From Bacteroidota bacterium (lineage in GTDB: Bacteria > Bacteroidota > Bacteroidia > Flavobacteriales > Flavobacteriaceae): DNA of 64,000 bases. Positions within the stretch are counted from its first letter, which is position 1. Each line of letters starts with the position of its first letter. The translations under genes and the position numbers were made by a program. The DNA lies in NCBI GenBank assembly GCA_020161455.1, contig JAIUNZ010000001.1, forward strand, positions 682,001 to 746,000, read 5' to 3'. Under the pieces are notes generated by a model. That model ran no database searches. It was given only the letters and a program-made list of their open reading frames with translations, and had not been told where the DNA came from. Shown piece after piece: positions 39,911 to 49,755 of this stretch.

Positions 39911-40294
39911 TTACTTTTTAGCTTCTTTTGGACGTTTTGCACCATACTTAGAACGACGTTGCGTTCTTCCGGCTACACCTGATGTGTCAAGAGCACCACG
40001 TACAATGTGATACCTTACTCCTGGTAAATCTTTTACTCTTCCGCCTCTCACTAATACTATCGAGTGCTCTTGCAGATTGTGTCCTTCTCCTGGTATGTAG
40101 GCGTTTACTTCATTTCCATTAGTCAAACGTACACGCGCTACTTTACGCATTGCAGAGTTTGGCTTTTTTGGAGTAGTAGTGTAAACACGCGTACAAACAC
40201 CTCTTCTTTGAGGACAAGAATCTAAAGCAACCGATTTACTCTTCTTAGTGACTTGAGTTCTTCCTGTTCTTACTAATTGTTGAATTGTTGGCAT
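39911..40294 (-). CDS. rpsL: 30S ribosomal protein S12
   Basis: Decoding-centre protein, 127 residues, first gene of the supercluster. [19 protein letters not shown] and the loop [19 protein letters not shown] carry the two Lys residues whose change gives streptomycin resistance elsewhere; both are the normal Lys here. Preceded by a full promoter. Confidence 0.98.
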   Translation of the reverse strand: MPTIQQLVRTGRTQVTKKSKSVALDSCPQRRGVCTRVYTTTPKKPNSAMRKVARVRLTNGNEVNAYIPGEGHNLQEHSIVLVRGGRVKDLPGVRYHIVRGALDTSGVAGRTQRRSKYGAKRPKEAKK

Positions 40295-40346
40295 AATTAA
40301 ATACTAATATCTATTTATTTGTTAATTCCCTCTTTTTTAGGGGTTG

Positions 40347-40378
40347 CAAATGTAATAATTATTTTAATCAAAACAAAT
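40347..40378 (-). promoter_or_regulatory. Main promoter of the ribosomal cluster (before rpsL)
   Basis: On the minus strand ATTTG (40378-40374), 19-base spacer, TACATTTG (40354-40347). Both elements fit the Bacteroidota consensus. Predicted leader of about 45 bases to the rpsL ATG at 40294. Confidence 0.72.
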
Positions 40379-40471
40379 GTTAATTAATTAATTTTCAAAT
40401 AGATTATTTTTGGGGTATATTTTTATACTAAAGTTTGTTTCTTTACGTTTAATTACAACAGCTATTTTTAT

Positions 40472-42133
40472 TTGAAAAAATATATTATCATACTATTTAC
40501 ATTCTTTTTATCCAGCACGACGGTTGGTCAAAATTTCTATTTAAAGATAAGTAGCGATAACATCCTTGAGAGCAAAACCATAGACTCTATTGGCTATAAT
40601 AAAAAACACCCTAATACCAAAAGTTTAATTGACGAATACAATATTTTCTCTAAGCAATTAATTAAATTAGGTTATATCAACATTGAAAACAAAGGAATGG
40701 AAAAATTAAACGACTCTACATTTTTTTTCAAATGCATATTGGGCAAAAAAATTAAATATAGTCACATTAAAGTTGAAAACAATAAAGAATTTGGTTTTTT
40801 AAAAGAATTTGTATCCGACACCTTAAAAATTCCTTTTGTTGAGACCGAAGATTTTTTAAAAAATATTTCAAAAAAACTTGAACTTAATGGCTATTCAATG
40901 GCTAAAATAAAACTTCAAACCACAAAACAATCAGAAAACACAATTTATAGTGTTTTAAAAATTGATGTTGGACAAAAAAGATTCTTAAATAAAATTGTCA
41001 TTAAAGGTTACGAAAAATTTCCAGAAAACCACAAAAAAAATCTTATTCGCCTTTATAAAAACAAAACGTTTAACCAACAAAATCTTGAAAACATTTATTC
41101 GAGCATCAACAAATTTAGATTTATAAATCAAACCAAATACCCTGAGATTTTATTCAAAAAAGATTCGACAATAGTTTACACATATTTAGAAAAATCAAAA
41201 TCAAATACTTTTGACGGAATTATTGGCTTTAGCAATGACGAACAAAAGAAAATAGTTTTTAATGGTTATTTAGACTTACAATTAAATAACATTTTGAATT
41301 CTGGTGAAAAAATGGCACTGTTTTGGAAAAGTGACGGAAAAGAACAAACCACTTTCAACATTCATTTTGATTTGCCTTATTTATTTAGCACTCCTGTTGG
41401 ATTAAAAACCGAACTACAGATTTTCAAACAAGACAGCACTTTTCAAAATACAAAAACAGCAATAGATCTGGGATACTTTTTTAACTATAACACAAGATTA
41501 TATTTAGGTTATGAAGCTAAAGAATCTAGCGATATCCAGAACACCAACTCAAGCTCGTTAAATGATTTTAAAAATCAATTCTATACTTCAACCTTTGAAT
41601 ACATTGATTTAAACAGAGAAGATTTATTATTTCCTGAAAAAACAAACACACTTATAAAAATAGGTTCGGGAAATCGAAATTCAAAATTTCAAAAAAACAG
41701 TCAATTTTTTGCATCCATAAACACCAGTCATAATTTAATCTTAAATAACAGAAACAGTATTAACTTGAAGATTGAAGGCTATTATTTAAAAAGCGATGAA
41801 TACCTAATTAATGAATTATTTAGATTTGGCGGAATAAATTCTATTCGTGGATTTAACGAAAATAGTTTACAAGCAAGTTTTTTAAGCTCAATACAATCAG
41901 AATATCGATATAGATTGGCATCTAATCTTTATATTCACAGTATAATTGATTACGGATTTTACGAAGACAAATCTATAAAATCAAACAACACACTATATGG
42001 TATTGGATTGGGACTTGGAATTATTACAAAAAATGGTTTGATTAAAATCATCTATGCCAACGGAAGCACTAAAGAACAAAATATTACCCTTTCAAATTCA
42101 ATAGTTCACCTGTCATTAAAGACTAGCTTCTAA
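40472..42133 (+). CDS. Omp85-superfamily outer-membrane protein (BamA/TamA-like)
   Basis: A 553-residue secreted protein: signal peptide MKKYIIILFTFFLSSTTVGQ, then POTRA-like alpha/beta segments (RFLNKIVIKGYEKFPEN; about 155-235), and a C-terminal barrel with the family motif in SIRGFNENS near residue 460 and a last strand ending HLSLKTSF. Omp85 proteins insert or export proteins or lipids across the outer membrane; which job this one does is unknown. It is shorter than BamA. No ATG fits near the signal peptide, so TTG 40472 is the start. Divergent from rpsL. Confidence 0.75.
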   Translation: MKKYIIILFTFFLSSTTVGQNFYLKISSDNILESKTIDSIGYNKKHPNTKSLIDEYNIFSKQLIKLGYINIENKGMEKLNDSTFFFKCILGKKIKYSHIKVENNKEFGFLKEFVSDTLKIPFVETEDFLKNISKKLELNGYSMAKIKLQTTKQSENTIYSVLKIDVGQKRFLNKIVIKGYEKFPENHKKNLIRLYKNKTFNQQNLENIYSSINKFRFINQTKYPEILFKKDSTIVYTYLEKSKSNTFDGIIGFSNDEQKKIVFNGYLDLQLNNILNSGEKMALFWKSDGKEQTTFNIHFDLPYLFSTPVGLKTELQIFKQDSTFQNTKTAIDLGYFFNYNTRLYLGYEAKESSDIQNTNSSSLNDFKNQFYTSTFEYIDLNREDLLFPEKTNTLIKIGSGNRNSKFQKNSQFFASINTSHNLILNNRNSINLKIEGYYLKSDEYLINELFRFGGINSIRGFNENSLQASFLSSIQSEYRYRLASNLYIHSIIDYGFYEDKSIKSNNTLYGIGLGLGIITKNGLIKIIYANGSTKEQNITLSNSIVHLSLKTSF

Positions 42134-42230
42134 TTGGTTGTAAAGAAAATGGCAACTTTTAACGTATTTAATTAGGTTTTTTAAGAAAAATTTAGGAATT
42201 TTGAAAAACTAATTTTAACCAAATTAAATA

Positions 42231-45200
42231 ATGAAAACAAAGTTAAATGGATTCTTAACGCTGTTCTTAGCGTTGTTGGTGCAAATTTCTTTTGCACAAG
42301 AAAGAATGGTTAGCGGTATTGTTTCTGACAATAGTGGTATGCCAATTCCGGGAGTTAATGTAGTAATCAAAGGGACTACATCAGGAACTCAAACCGATTT
42401 TGACGGTAAATTTTCTATTAAAGCTACTCCAAGTCAAACGCTTGTATTTAGCTTCGTAGGAATGAAAACCAAAGAAGTAGTTGCTTCCTCAGCTACACTA
42501 AATGTAACAATGGCAGATAATTCTGTTGAGCTTGAAGGAGTAGTTGTTACAGCTTTAGGCATTAAAAGACAGAAAAAAGCTCTTGGATATGCCACATCTA
42601 CAGTTACTTCAAAAGATTTAACCGAGGTTAACAATGTTAACCTTTTTGAATCTTTATCAGGAAAAGTTGCTGGTGTTGATATCACTGCACCTGCACAAGT
42701 TGGTGCATCATCAAAAGTAGTAATAAGAGGTTTTAACACTTTTGGAAATGCCTCACCATTATTTATTGTTGATGGTACACCTATTGACAATAGCTCATCA
42801 AGTGGGACTGGAAATACTAGAAGTTTTGATGCTGGTAATGGAATTAGTGATATTGACCCAAACAACATTGAAAGTATGACTATTCTTAAGGGAGCAGCAG
42901 CATCAGCCCTTTATGGTTCTAGAGCTGCAAATGGAGTTATTGTTATTACTACAAAATCAGGTAAAAACAATTCTAAAATTGTTGTTGAAACAACTCATTC
43001 AGTAGATTTTTCTGAAGTTGCTAGAGTACCTCATTTACAAAATTCTTTTGGTCAAGGGTGGAATGGTCATTCATGGTCAAATTGGGCAGGACAACCAGGA
43101 AATACTGCAAGTAATGAAAATGGATCATGGGGTCCAGCATACAATGGAGAGATTAGACCTTGGGGTTCGATAGTTAACAATTCACAACAAATAAAACCTT
43201 ATTCCCCTTTAACAGATAATTTAAAAGATTTTTTTGAAATGGGTAGCACTTTCTCTAACAGTGTAAGAGTAAGTGGCGGTAATGCAAATTCGAACTTTTC
43301 AATTAATTTTTCCGATGTTAATTCAGATGGTATTATCCCAACAAATGCTGATTCCTTCAAAAGAAGAACCTTTGGAGCAAATGGCGGAATGAGTAATGAT
43401 AAAATCACATTTAAAGCAAGTGCAAATTATGTTAAGAAAGATCAAAACGCAGTAAATACCGGTCAAGGAAGTGATGCTGGAGAGGGAAATACTTTTACAC
43501 AAGAATTATTACAAATACCAAGAGACATTAGTGTTGTGGATTTGGCAGATTACACCAATAACCCTTTTAATAATAACAGTAATTATTTTACTCCTTATGC
43601 AACAAATCCTTATTGGACAATCAATGAAAATTCAACATATATAGATGGAAATCGTTTCTATGGAAACACTAATTTAGCTTATAATTTTAACAATAATCTT
43701 TCAATTAGTTATCAAATAGGAGGTGATTATAGAAATGAAAAAATAAAATCATATGGTGCAAAAGTAACTTTTGAACCAAACTCTCCTCAATCTGATGGCG
43801 GAGCTAATGCTGTAGTTGGTGGAGTTACTGAAATAACAAATGAATTTGTTCAGTTTGAATCTAACTTAATTTTAAATTACAATACAAAAATTAATGACAA
43901 TTTAAACATTTCAAGTTTTGTAGGTTTCGGAACTAACGAAAGGAAAACTTCAACCTTATTAGCTTCTATAACAAATTTGGATATTCCAAATTTTTATGAA
44001 TTAACAAACTCTGCAATTAAGCCAAATGTAGCTCAAACAAATTCTCTACGTCGATCTTATTCGACTTATGCTTCAATTGAAACATCATACAAAGAAAAAT
44101 TATTTCTTACTTTAACTGGTAGAAATGATTGGACTTCAACTTTACCTAAAGGTTCTAACAGTTATTTTTATCCATCTGCAAGTTTAAGCGCGATTGTAAT
44201 TGACAATAGTGATTATTTTCTAAAACTTAGAACCGGTATTGCTAGATTAGCAAATGATACAGCAGCATATCAAACTAGTTCAACTTTAGTTCAAGGTTCT
44301 TCTTTTTTAGGGTTTGGAAATATTTTTCTTCCAATTGGAGGAGTAAATGGATATGAGTTTGCTGGGAATTTAGGTAATCAAAATTTAAAACCAGAATTTG
44401 TAACTGAATTTGAATTTGGGTTTGAATCTAACTTATTTTCAAAAAGAGTTAATTTAGATGCCTCCTTTTATTCAAAAAAGACTGACGGCTTAATTATTCC
44501 ATTACCATTACCAACTTCAACAGGGTATAATAGTATAAGATCAAATGCAGTTGATTTAACTAATAAAGGTATTGAGTTAGTCCTTAATATAATCCCTTTT
44601 AGAAATGAAAACTTCAAATGGGATTTCACAACAACATTTTCAAAAAACAATTCCAAAGTGACCAATGTAATTGGAGACACGAACAAAATTCAACTAGCTT
44701 CTAATTATGGTGTTAGTTTTAATGCTATCGTTGGAGAACCTTTAGGGGTATTCAGTACTTTTGTTCCATTAAAAAATGATGCTGGCCCATAGTTGATGAA
44801 AATGGATATTATGTTGTTTCTGATGATGAACAAAATATTGGTACTTCACAAAGAGATTTTGTTTTAGGTTTTAAAAACAGTATTACTTATAAAAACATTA
44901 ATCTTTCATTTGGATTAGACTGGAAAAAAGGTGGTGAAATGTATTCTTACACAAAACGTTTGTCCCATTTTACTGGTAATGGTATAGAAACCACTTATAA
45001 TGACAGAAATCCATTTATCATACCTAACTCAGTTGTTGATAACGGAGATGGAACATACTCTGAAAACACTACTCCTATTTCTTTAGAAAATATTACCGAT
45101 TTTTATAATACCCAAAGTAATCCAGGTATTGAAAGAGGACATGTTATAGATAAAACTTTTGTTAGATTAAGAGATTTATCTATCACCTACAATATTCCTT

Positions 45201-45403
45201 CAAAGTTACTTAAAAACACAGGATTGACCAATTTATCATTTAGTGTGTATGGCAAAAACCTAGCTATGTGGACACCCGATGAAAATCCTTATATAGACCC
45301 TGAACTTTCTACTTTTGGTACTGGATTATTAAGTGAACAAGGAGAGTTTGGTGCTAATCCTTCACAAAGATCTTATGGAGCAACACTTAAATTAACTTTT
45401 TAA
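42231..45403 (+). pseudogene. SusC/RagA-type TonB-dependent receptor split by a frameshift
   Basis: Outer-membrane receptor that imports oligosaccharides or other large nutrients with its SusD partner. Signal peptide (ending QISFAQ), CarboxypepD-like domain (GIVSDNSGMPIPGVNVVIKG), plug (KVAGVDITAPAQVGASSKV; ILKGAAASALYGSRAANGV) and barrel are all present. The first frame stops at 44790-44792 (TAG) and the remainder runs on in the -1 frame to 45403, ending SYGATLKLTF. Inserting one base in GGCCC at 44784-44788 restores ALNDAGPIVDENGYYVV-like continuity (DAGP then IVDENG). The whole would be about 1057 residues, normal for SusC. The first intact ATG of the second part is 44939. Either a recent mutation or a sequencing error. 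Confidence 0.85.
44784..44792 (+). other. Apparent one-base deletion in the susC-like gene
   Basis: GGCCCATAG reads Gly-Pro-stop. With one extra base (GGTCCCATA) it reads Gly-Pro-Ile and continues in the open frame. The site is not a classical slippery heptamer, so programmed shifting is unlikely. Confidence 0.7.
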
Positions 45404-45413
45404 ATAAAAAATT

Positions 45414-46844
45414 ATGAAAAAAACAATTAGTCTTATTGCATTCATAACAGTATTAATTAGTTGTAATACAGAATTAGATATTAATACTAATCCCGACTCA
45501 TTAGATCCATCAAATGCTCCATTATCTGCACAATTACCAGCTGGAATAACAGGAATTGTTGGACCAGAAGGCGCGGGTATGGCAATCTTTGGAGGCTTTT
45601 GGTCTCAGTTTTGGACTCAAAGTAATGGTGCGAACCAATTTAAAGATATAGACAATTATTCTGCCGGAACGGCTGATTACAATTTTATTTGGGACAGTAT
45701 GTTTGATGGTCTTGGTGATATTAGGAATGTAAAAAGAAAAGCTCTAGCAGAAGGTAATTGGAATTATTATTTAATTGCTACCACATTAGAAGTCCAAGCA
45801 TCTCAAATTCTTACAGATATGTATGGTGACATTCCTTATAAAGAAGCTAACAATAGCTCAATTACTAGTCCTAAATTTAATACTGGACAAGAAGTGTATG
45901 CATATATGATAGAAGATTTAGATGATGCTCTTTCAAAAAATTTATCTGAATCATTTGGTGAAGTTCCTGGTAATGATGATTTAATTTTCGGAGGAAATAT
46001 GCAAAATTGGAAAAAATTTGCTAATACTCTAAAATTAAAAATATATATCAGACAAACAAATAGTTCTAATGCAACTGCAGCTAACGCTGCAATAACACAA
46101 ATGCTCAATGATAATGTTGAATTTTTATCTGTTGATGCATCAATGACACAGTTTGTTGATGAAATAAATCAAAGTAATCCGCTTTTTGAATACATTGAAA
46201 GAAGATTAAATGTGGCCACAAACCTTCGAATGAGCAGAACACTTTCTTCATTTCTTGATGAAAATTCTGATTCAAGAAAAACAAAATATTATGAAGCTGG
46301 CAATGCTTTAAATCAAGGAGACTACACTAATGGAGTAGGATCTGGCACAATTGCAATTGTTAATTTAAAAGCAACTACCCCTGTTTTATTGATGTCAAAA
46401 GAAGAAAGTCTTTTCTTGCAATCTGAAGCTAAGCTAAGAAATAATGACACTACATCTGCAAAAAACTTATATGAAGCTGCTGTAAACAGCAACTTTTCAA
46501 GGTATAATTTAAGTGGTAGTTCATATTTAACAGGTGTTTATGCATTCCCAGACGCTGGTACTTTTGAAGAAAAATTAGAAACATTAATAACCCAAAAATG
46601 GATTGCAAGTTTTCCTGGAAATGGGTATGAGTCTTTTTTTGAAAAAAACAGAACTGGATATCCTAAAACTTCTACTGTTCCTCAAACAAGTTCAAGCTAT
46701 GTTCCTGGACAATTTGCCTATGCAGTAAATGGGACTACAAATGGTTCTTTTCCAAAAAGAATTGTTTATCCTTTATCAGAAAGAAATGCTAACCCAAACT
46801 CACCAGTATTAGTTTCAATAACTACACCTATTTGGTGGGAATAA
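45414..46844 (+). CDS. SusD/RagB-type surface lipoprotein
   Basis: Nutrient-binding lid of a SusCD importer, 476 residues. The lipoprotein signal ends at Cys17 (VLISC) followed by NTELDINTNPDSLDPSN, typical of the SusD-like 2 group. Helical TPR-like core and the conserved region FEEKLETLITQKWIASFPGN near the C-terminus are visible. Ten bases after the susC-like gene. The ligand cannot be told; proteins of this subgroup occur in loci for glycans and for other substrates. Confidence 0.88.
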   Translation: MKKTISLIAFITVLISCNTELDINTNPDSLDPSNAPLSAQLPAGITGIVGPEGAGMAIFGGFWSQFWTQSNGANQFKDIDNYSAGTADYNFIWDSMFDGLGDIRNVKRKALAEGNWNYYLIATTLEVQASQILTDMYGDIPYKEANNSSITSPKFNTGQEVYAYMIEDLDDALSKNLSESFGEVPGNDDLIFGGNMQNWKKFANTLKLKIYIRQTNSSNATAANAAITQMLNDNVEFLSVDASMTQFVDEINQSNPLFEYIERRLNVATNLRMSRTLSSFLDENSDSRKTKYYEAGNALNQGDYTNGVGSGTIAIVNLKATTPVLLMSKEESLFLQSEAKLRNNDTTSAKNLYEAAVNSNFSRYNLSGSSYLTGVYAFPDAGTFEEKLETLITQKWIASFPGNGYESFFEKNRTGYPKTSTVPQTSSSYVPGQFAYAVNGTTNGSFPKRIVYPLSERNANPNSPVLVSITTPIWWE

Positions 46845-46856
46845 AAATAAATAATT

Positions 46857-47582
46857 ATGAAAAAAATAATAATAACACTTTTCTTTTTAAGTACTTTTTT
46901 AATTTCATGTGAAAAAGAATCAACTGGAGGTGTATCGAGAGTAACGAATTATCCAGAGTTTACACTCTTGGGTGATGACGTAATTTATGTAAATAAAGGA
47001 AACGAATATATTGACCCAGGAGTTATTGTAACTGAAGGTGGTGTGGAAATACCATATGAAACAACTATTACTGGAACATTCAGAGGTGGCACTACTCTTG
47101 ACACAAATGTAGTAGATGTATATCAAATTGTATATTCTGCGACAAATCAAGATGGTTTTTCAGGATCTATTGCAAGAACAGTATATGTTATTGAAAATGG
47201 AGATTTGACAACTAACATCTCTGGCTTGTACACTTCTACAGTTGTTAGAAATGGTTCCTCATCGGCACAATATACTAATATGGAATATATCTTGGTTTGG
47301 AAAAAAGACAATGGAACATATGAAATGTCAGATGGTATTGGTGGATATTATGCAATTGGTAGAGGCTATGGCAATGCCTATACAGCTAGACCAGTAATTA
47401 TAACTGCCAATGATATACCATCAAATAGCTTTACTATTCCAGCCTTTACAGTAGGTACTTTCGGAGGAGTTGCAAGCATGTCTGGTTTAACCGCTAATTC
47501 AGTTAATAATACTCTTAGTTATACAACTATTTGGGATGCTGGATATACGTTTGTGGTAACTTTAACAAAAGTTAATATTTAA
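46857..47582 (+). CDS. Lipoprotein with Ig-like DUF5011-type domain, SusCD-associated
   Basis: A 241-residue lipoprotein (signal ending LISC, then EKESTGG). Residues about 33-110 resemble the bacterial Ig-like DUF5011 repeat (YPEFTLLGDDVIYVNKGNEY, DPGVIVTEGG). The remainder is beta-rich with aromatic residues (SDGIGGYYAIGRGYGNAY). It is 12 bases downstream of the susD-like gene and is probably a surface-exposed ligand-binding accessory. Family assignment of the C-terminal half is uncertain. Confidence 0.75.
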   Translation: MKKIIITLFFLSTFLISCEKESTGGVSRVTNYPEFTLLGDDVIYVNKGNEYIDPGVIVTEGGVEIPYETTITGTFRGGTTLDTNVVDVYQIVYSATNQDGFSGSIARTVYVIENGDLTTNISGLYTSTVVRNGSSSAQYTNMEYILVWKKDNGTYEMSDGIGGYYAIGRGYGNAYTARPVIITANDIPSNSFTIPAFTVGTFGGVASMSGLTANSVNNTLSYTTIWDAGYTFVVTLTKVNI

Positions 47583-47593
47583 AAAATATAAAT

Positions 47594-48094
47594 ATGAAAA
47601 AAATGAACTCAATAAAAAAAATATTATCTATAAGTTTAATATTAATTTTAACTTTAAGTTTAAGTTCTTGTGATGAAGGAGGTAATCCTGATCCTGGAAA
47701 AACGAATACTGGTCAGTTTGCTGGTGATTGGTTTATCTCTCTAACTGATACAGATGGTGATGTTTTAGTTGAACATGCTTTGCATTCAACGTACAACACT
47801 TCTGCAAATGACAACACCATGTGGATAGATGATCATGAAAATGGTTATTACATCAAATGTAAATACACTATAAATAATGATGGTACATTTACTGCAACTG
47901 ATTCAGAAAACATTTTAGATTCTGGAACTGTAACTATTACAGAAGGAAAAATCGAGAAAAATGCTGCGATATCTAAAGGAGGTCATACCGTAGATAAAAT
48001 TTCTTTTAGAGCTCATTATAGTTATGATGCCTCTGGATATGATATATTATATGAAGGTCATAAAAGAACTGGTTTCTTAGAGGACGAGTATTAA
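47594..48094 (+). CDS. Small SusCD-associated lipoprotein (Lipid_bd-like)
   Basis: A 166-residue lipoprotein: a long signal ending LSLSSC followed by DEGGNPDPGKTNTGQFAGDW. The pattern FAGDWFISLTDTDGD, HSTYNTSANDNTMWIDDHEN and VDKISFRAHYSYDASGYDIL resembles the family labelled lipid-binding putative hydrolase found beside SusD-like genes in Bacteroidota. No catalytic residues can be pointed to. Last gene of the SusCD group, 11 bases after the DUF5011-type gene and before a terminator. Confidence 0.7.
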   Translation: MKKMNSIKKILSISLILILTLSLSSCDEGGNPDPGKTNTGQFAGDWFISLTDTDGDVLVEHALHSTYNTSANDNTMWIDDHENGYYIKCKYTINNDGTFTATDSENILDSGTVTITEGKIEKNAAISKGGHTVDKISFRAHYSYDASGYDILYEGHKRTGFLEDEY

Positions 48095-48113
48095 TATTTA
48101 ATGATAATTACTC

Positions 48114-48145
48114 AAAACCATCCCACTTTCGGGATGGTTTTTTTT
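48114..48145 (+). terminator. Terminator of the SusCD locus
   Basis: AAAACCATCCC (48114-48124), loop, GGGATGGTTTT (48131-48141) and a T run to 48145. It separates the locus from the methyltransferase gene starting at 48159. Confidence 0.85.
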
Positions 48146-48158
48146 ATACCTTTACACC

Positions 48159-48893
48159 ATGAAAGACGAACAACAAATATTTGGAATTAGAGCCATCATT
48201 GAAGCCATCCAATCGGGAACTGTTATTGATAAAGTATTTATCCAAAAAGAGGTTCAAGGAGATTTGATGAAAGAACTGATGAAAGTGATGAAACAAAAAA
48301 GCATCAACTATTCCTATGTTCCTGTTGAAAAACTCAATCGTTTAACTTCTAATAATCATCAAGGTGCAGTGGCTACCATCTCACCTATTGGTTTTATTGA
48401 AATAGAAACATTAATTGAAACCGTTATGGAAAATGGCAGAAAACCTTTCTTCCTAATCCTTGATCAACTTTCAGATGCTCGGAATTTCGGTGCTATCATC
48501 AGAACGGCAGAATGTACTGGTGTTGATGGTATCATAATTCAAAAACAAGGTTCTGCTCCTGTTAATGGTGATACAGTTAAAACATCTGCTGGCGCAGTGT
48601 TCAATATTCCAATATGTAAAGTAGATCATATTAAAGATGCCATCTTTCATTTGCAAGCTAATGGCATCAAAACCGTTGCTGCTACCGAAAAAACAGAACA
48701 AAATATCTATGACATTTCTCTTAACGAACCTTTAGCCATTATTATGGGTAGCGAAGATAGAGGAATCAATCCTTCGGTGTTGAAAATTGTAGATGAAAAA
48801 GCAAAATTACCAATGTTTGGAACAATCGGTTCACTAAACGTATCTGTAGCTTGTGGTGCCTTCTTATACGAAACTGTAAGACAAAGACAGTAA
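48159..48893 (+). CDS. rlmB: 23S rRNA 2'-O-methyltransferase, RlmB type (SpoU family)
   Basis: Adds a methyl group to ribose of a 23S rRNA guanosine (G2251 in E. coli) using SAM; knotted SPOUT fold. The 244 residues have the N-terminal substrate-binding domain (QQIFGIRAIIEAIQSG) and the SpoU motifs LDQLSDARNFGAIIRTAECT, LAIIMGSEDRGINPSVL and GSLNVSVACGAFLYETVRQ. Starts right after the SusCD terminator. The target position is inferred from the family. Confidence 0.88.
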   Translation: MKDEQQIFGIRAIIEAIQSGTVIDKVFIQKEVQGDLMKELMKVMKQKSINYSYVPVEKLNRLTSNNHQGAVATISPIGFIEIETLIETVMENGRKPFFLILDQLSDARNFGAIIRTAECTGVDGIIIQKQGSAPVNGDTVKTSAGAVFNIPICKVDHIKDAIFHLQANGIKTVAATEKTEQNIYDISLNEPLAIIMGSEDRGINPSVLKIVDEKAKLPMFGTIGSLNVSVACGAFLYETVRQRQ

Positions 48894-48903
48894 TCGCTTC
48901 GTG

Positions 48904-49671
48904 TTAATCATTAGAACTCTCGTTCTTTGGAGTTTCAATATATTCGTAAACATATTTTATTTCGGGAGAAAAAGTTTCTAAAACTTCTATTATTTCTTCT
49001 TTTGGAGGATTTACAAAATTGCCGTTTTCGTCGAAACGTTTCATAAAAGCATCGTTTTCTGCAACAAACTCTGGCTTTTCCCAGTCGTATTGAATGGATT
49101 TAACATAATCGGGCGTTTTATAATAAGCGGCTAATATAAATCCGGTTATCAATCCTGCTAAATGTCCTTCCCAAGAAATCTTAGCGTCAACTTCTGGAAA
49201 AACATACCAGACCATTCCACCATAGACCATGACGACAGTTAAAGAGAGTGCCATCAATCGATAGTATTTGGTCATCATTCCTTTAAAAAAAATAAAGGAA
49301 ACCAACACATAAATTAATCCACTAGCACCAATATGATAGGAGTTTCGTCCAATTATCCAAGTGATTGTTCCCGATAACAGGATGCCATAGACCAAAACTT
49401 TTAGTGATAAATTTCGATAAAAATAAATCAATGCGAGAGTTAATACAAATAGCGGTACACTATTGCTGGCAATGTGATTAAAATCGCCGTGAAGAAAAGG
49501 ACTTAGCACTATTCCTTTCATCCCCGAAAAGGTTCTCGGGAAAATTCCATATGGGTTTAGTTTTAGATTAAAAGTGTCTTCTATCAAAAAAACAGTCCAA
49601 ATTATCAACAGAAACAATGTTGGAACAATCCATACGGATGGTGTAAATTTAAAGTGGTTTTGTTCGTCCAT
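48904..49671 (-). CDS. Rhomboid-family intramembrane serine protease
   Basis: Predicted inner-membrane serine protease that cleaves transmembrane helices. I start at ATG 49671 (MDEQNHFKFTPSVW; 255 residues), as upstream in-frame residues are not family-like. Six or so membrane spans. The catalytic Ser is in GASGLIYV, the His in WEGHLAGLITG, and the oxyanion-region pattern HGDFNHIASNS is present. A soluble acidic tail follows (about 200-255). Divergent from rarA with 84 bases between starts. Confidence 0.88.
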   Translation of the reverse strand: MDEQNHFKFTPSVWIVPTLFLLIIWTVFLIEDTFNLKLNPYGIFPRTFSGMKGIVLSPFLHGDFNHIASNSVPLFVLTLALIYFYRNLSLKVLVYGILLSGTITWIIGRNSYHIGASGLIYVLVSFIFFKGMMTKYYRLMALSLTVVMVYGGMVWYVFPEVDAKISWEGHLAGLITGFILAAYYKTPDYVKSIQYDWEKPEFVAENDAFMKRFDENGNFVNPPKEEIIEVLETFSPEIKYVYEYIETPKNESSND

Positions 49672-49755
49672 GCTGTTTGTTTTACTCTCAATAATCAAAA
49701 ATACGACCATTTATTTTTTTTATGCTATTTTGACAGAAATACTTATTTTTACAGT

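Noticed and set aside
44784-44792. Programmed -1 ribosomal frameshift in the susC-like gene
   Set aside because: No X-XXY-YYZ slippery heptamer and no clear downstream stem; a one-base deletion explains the join.
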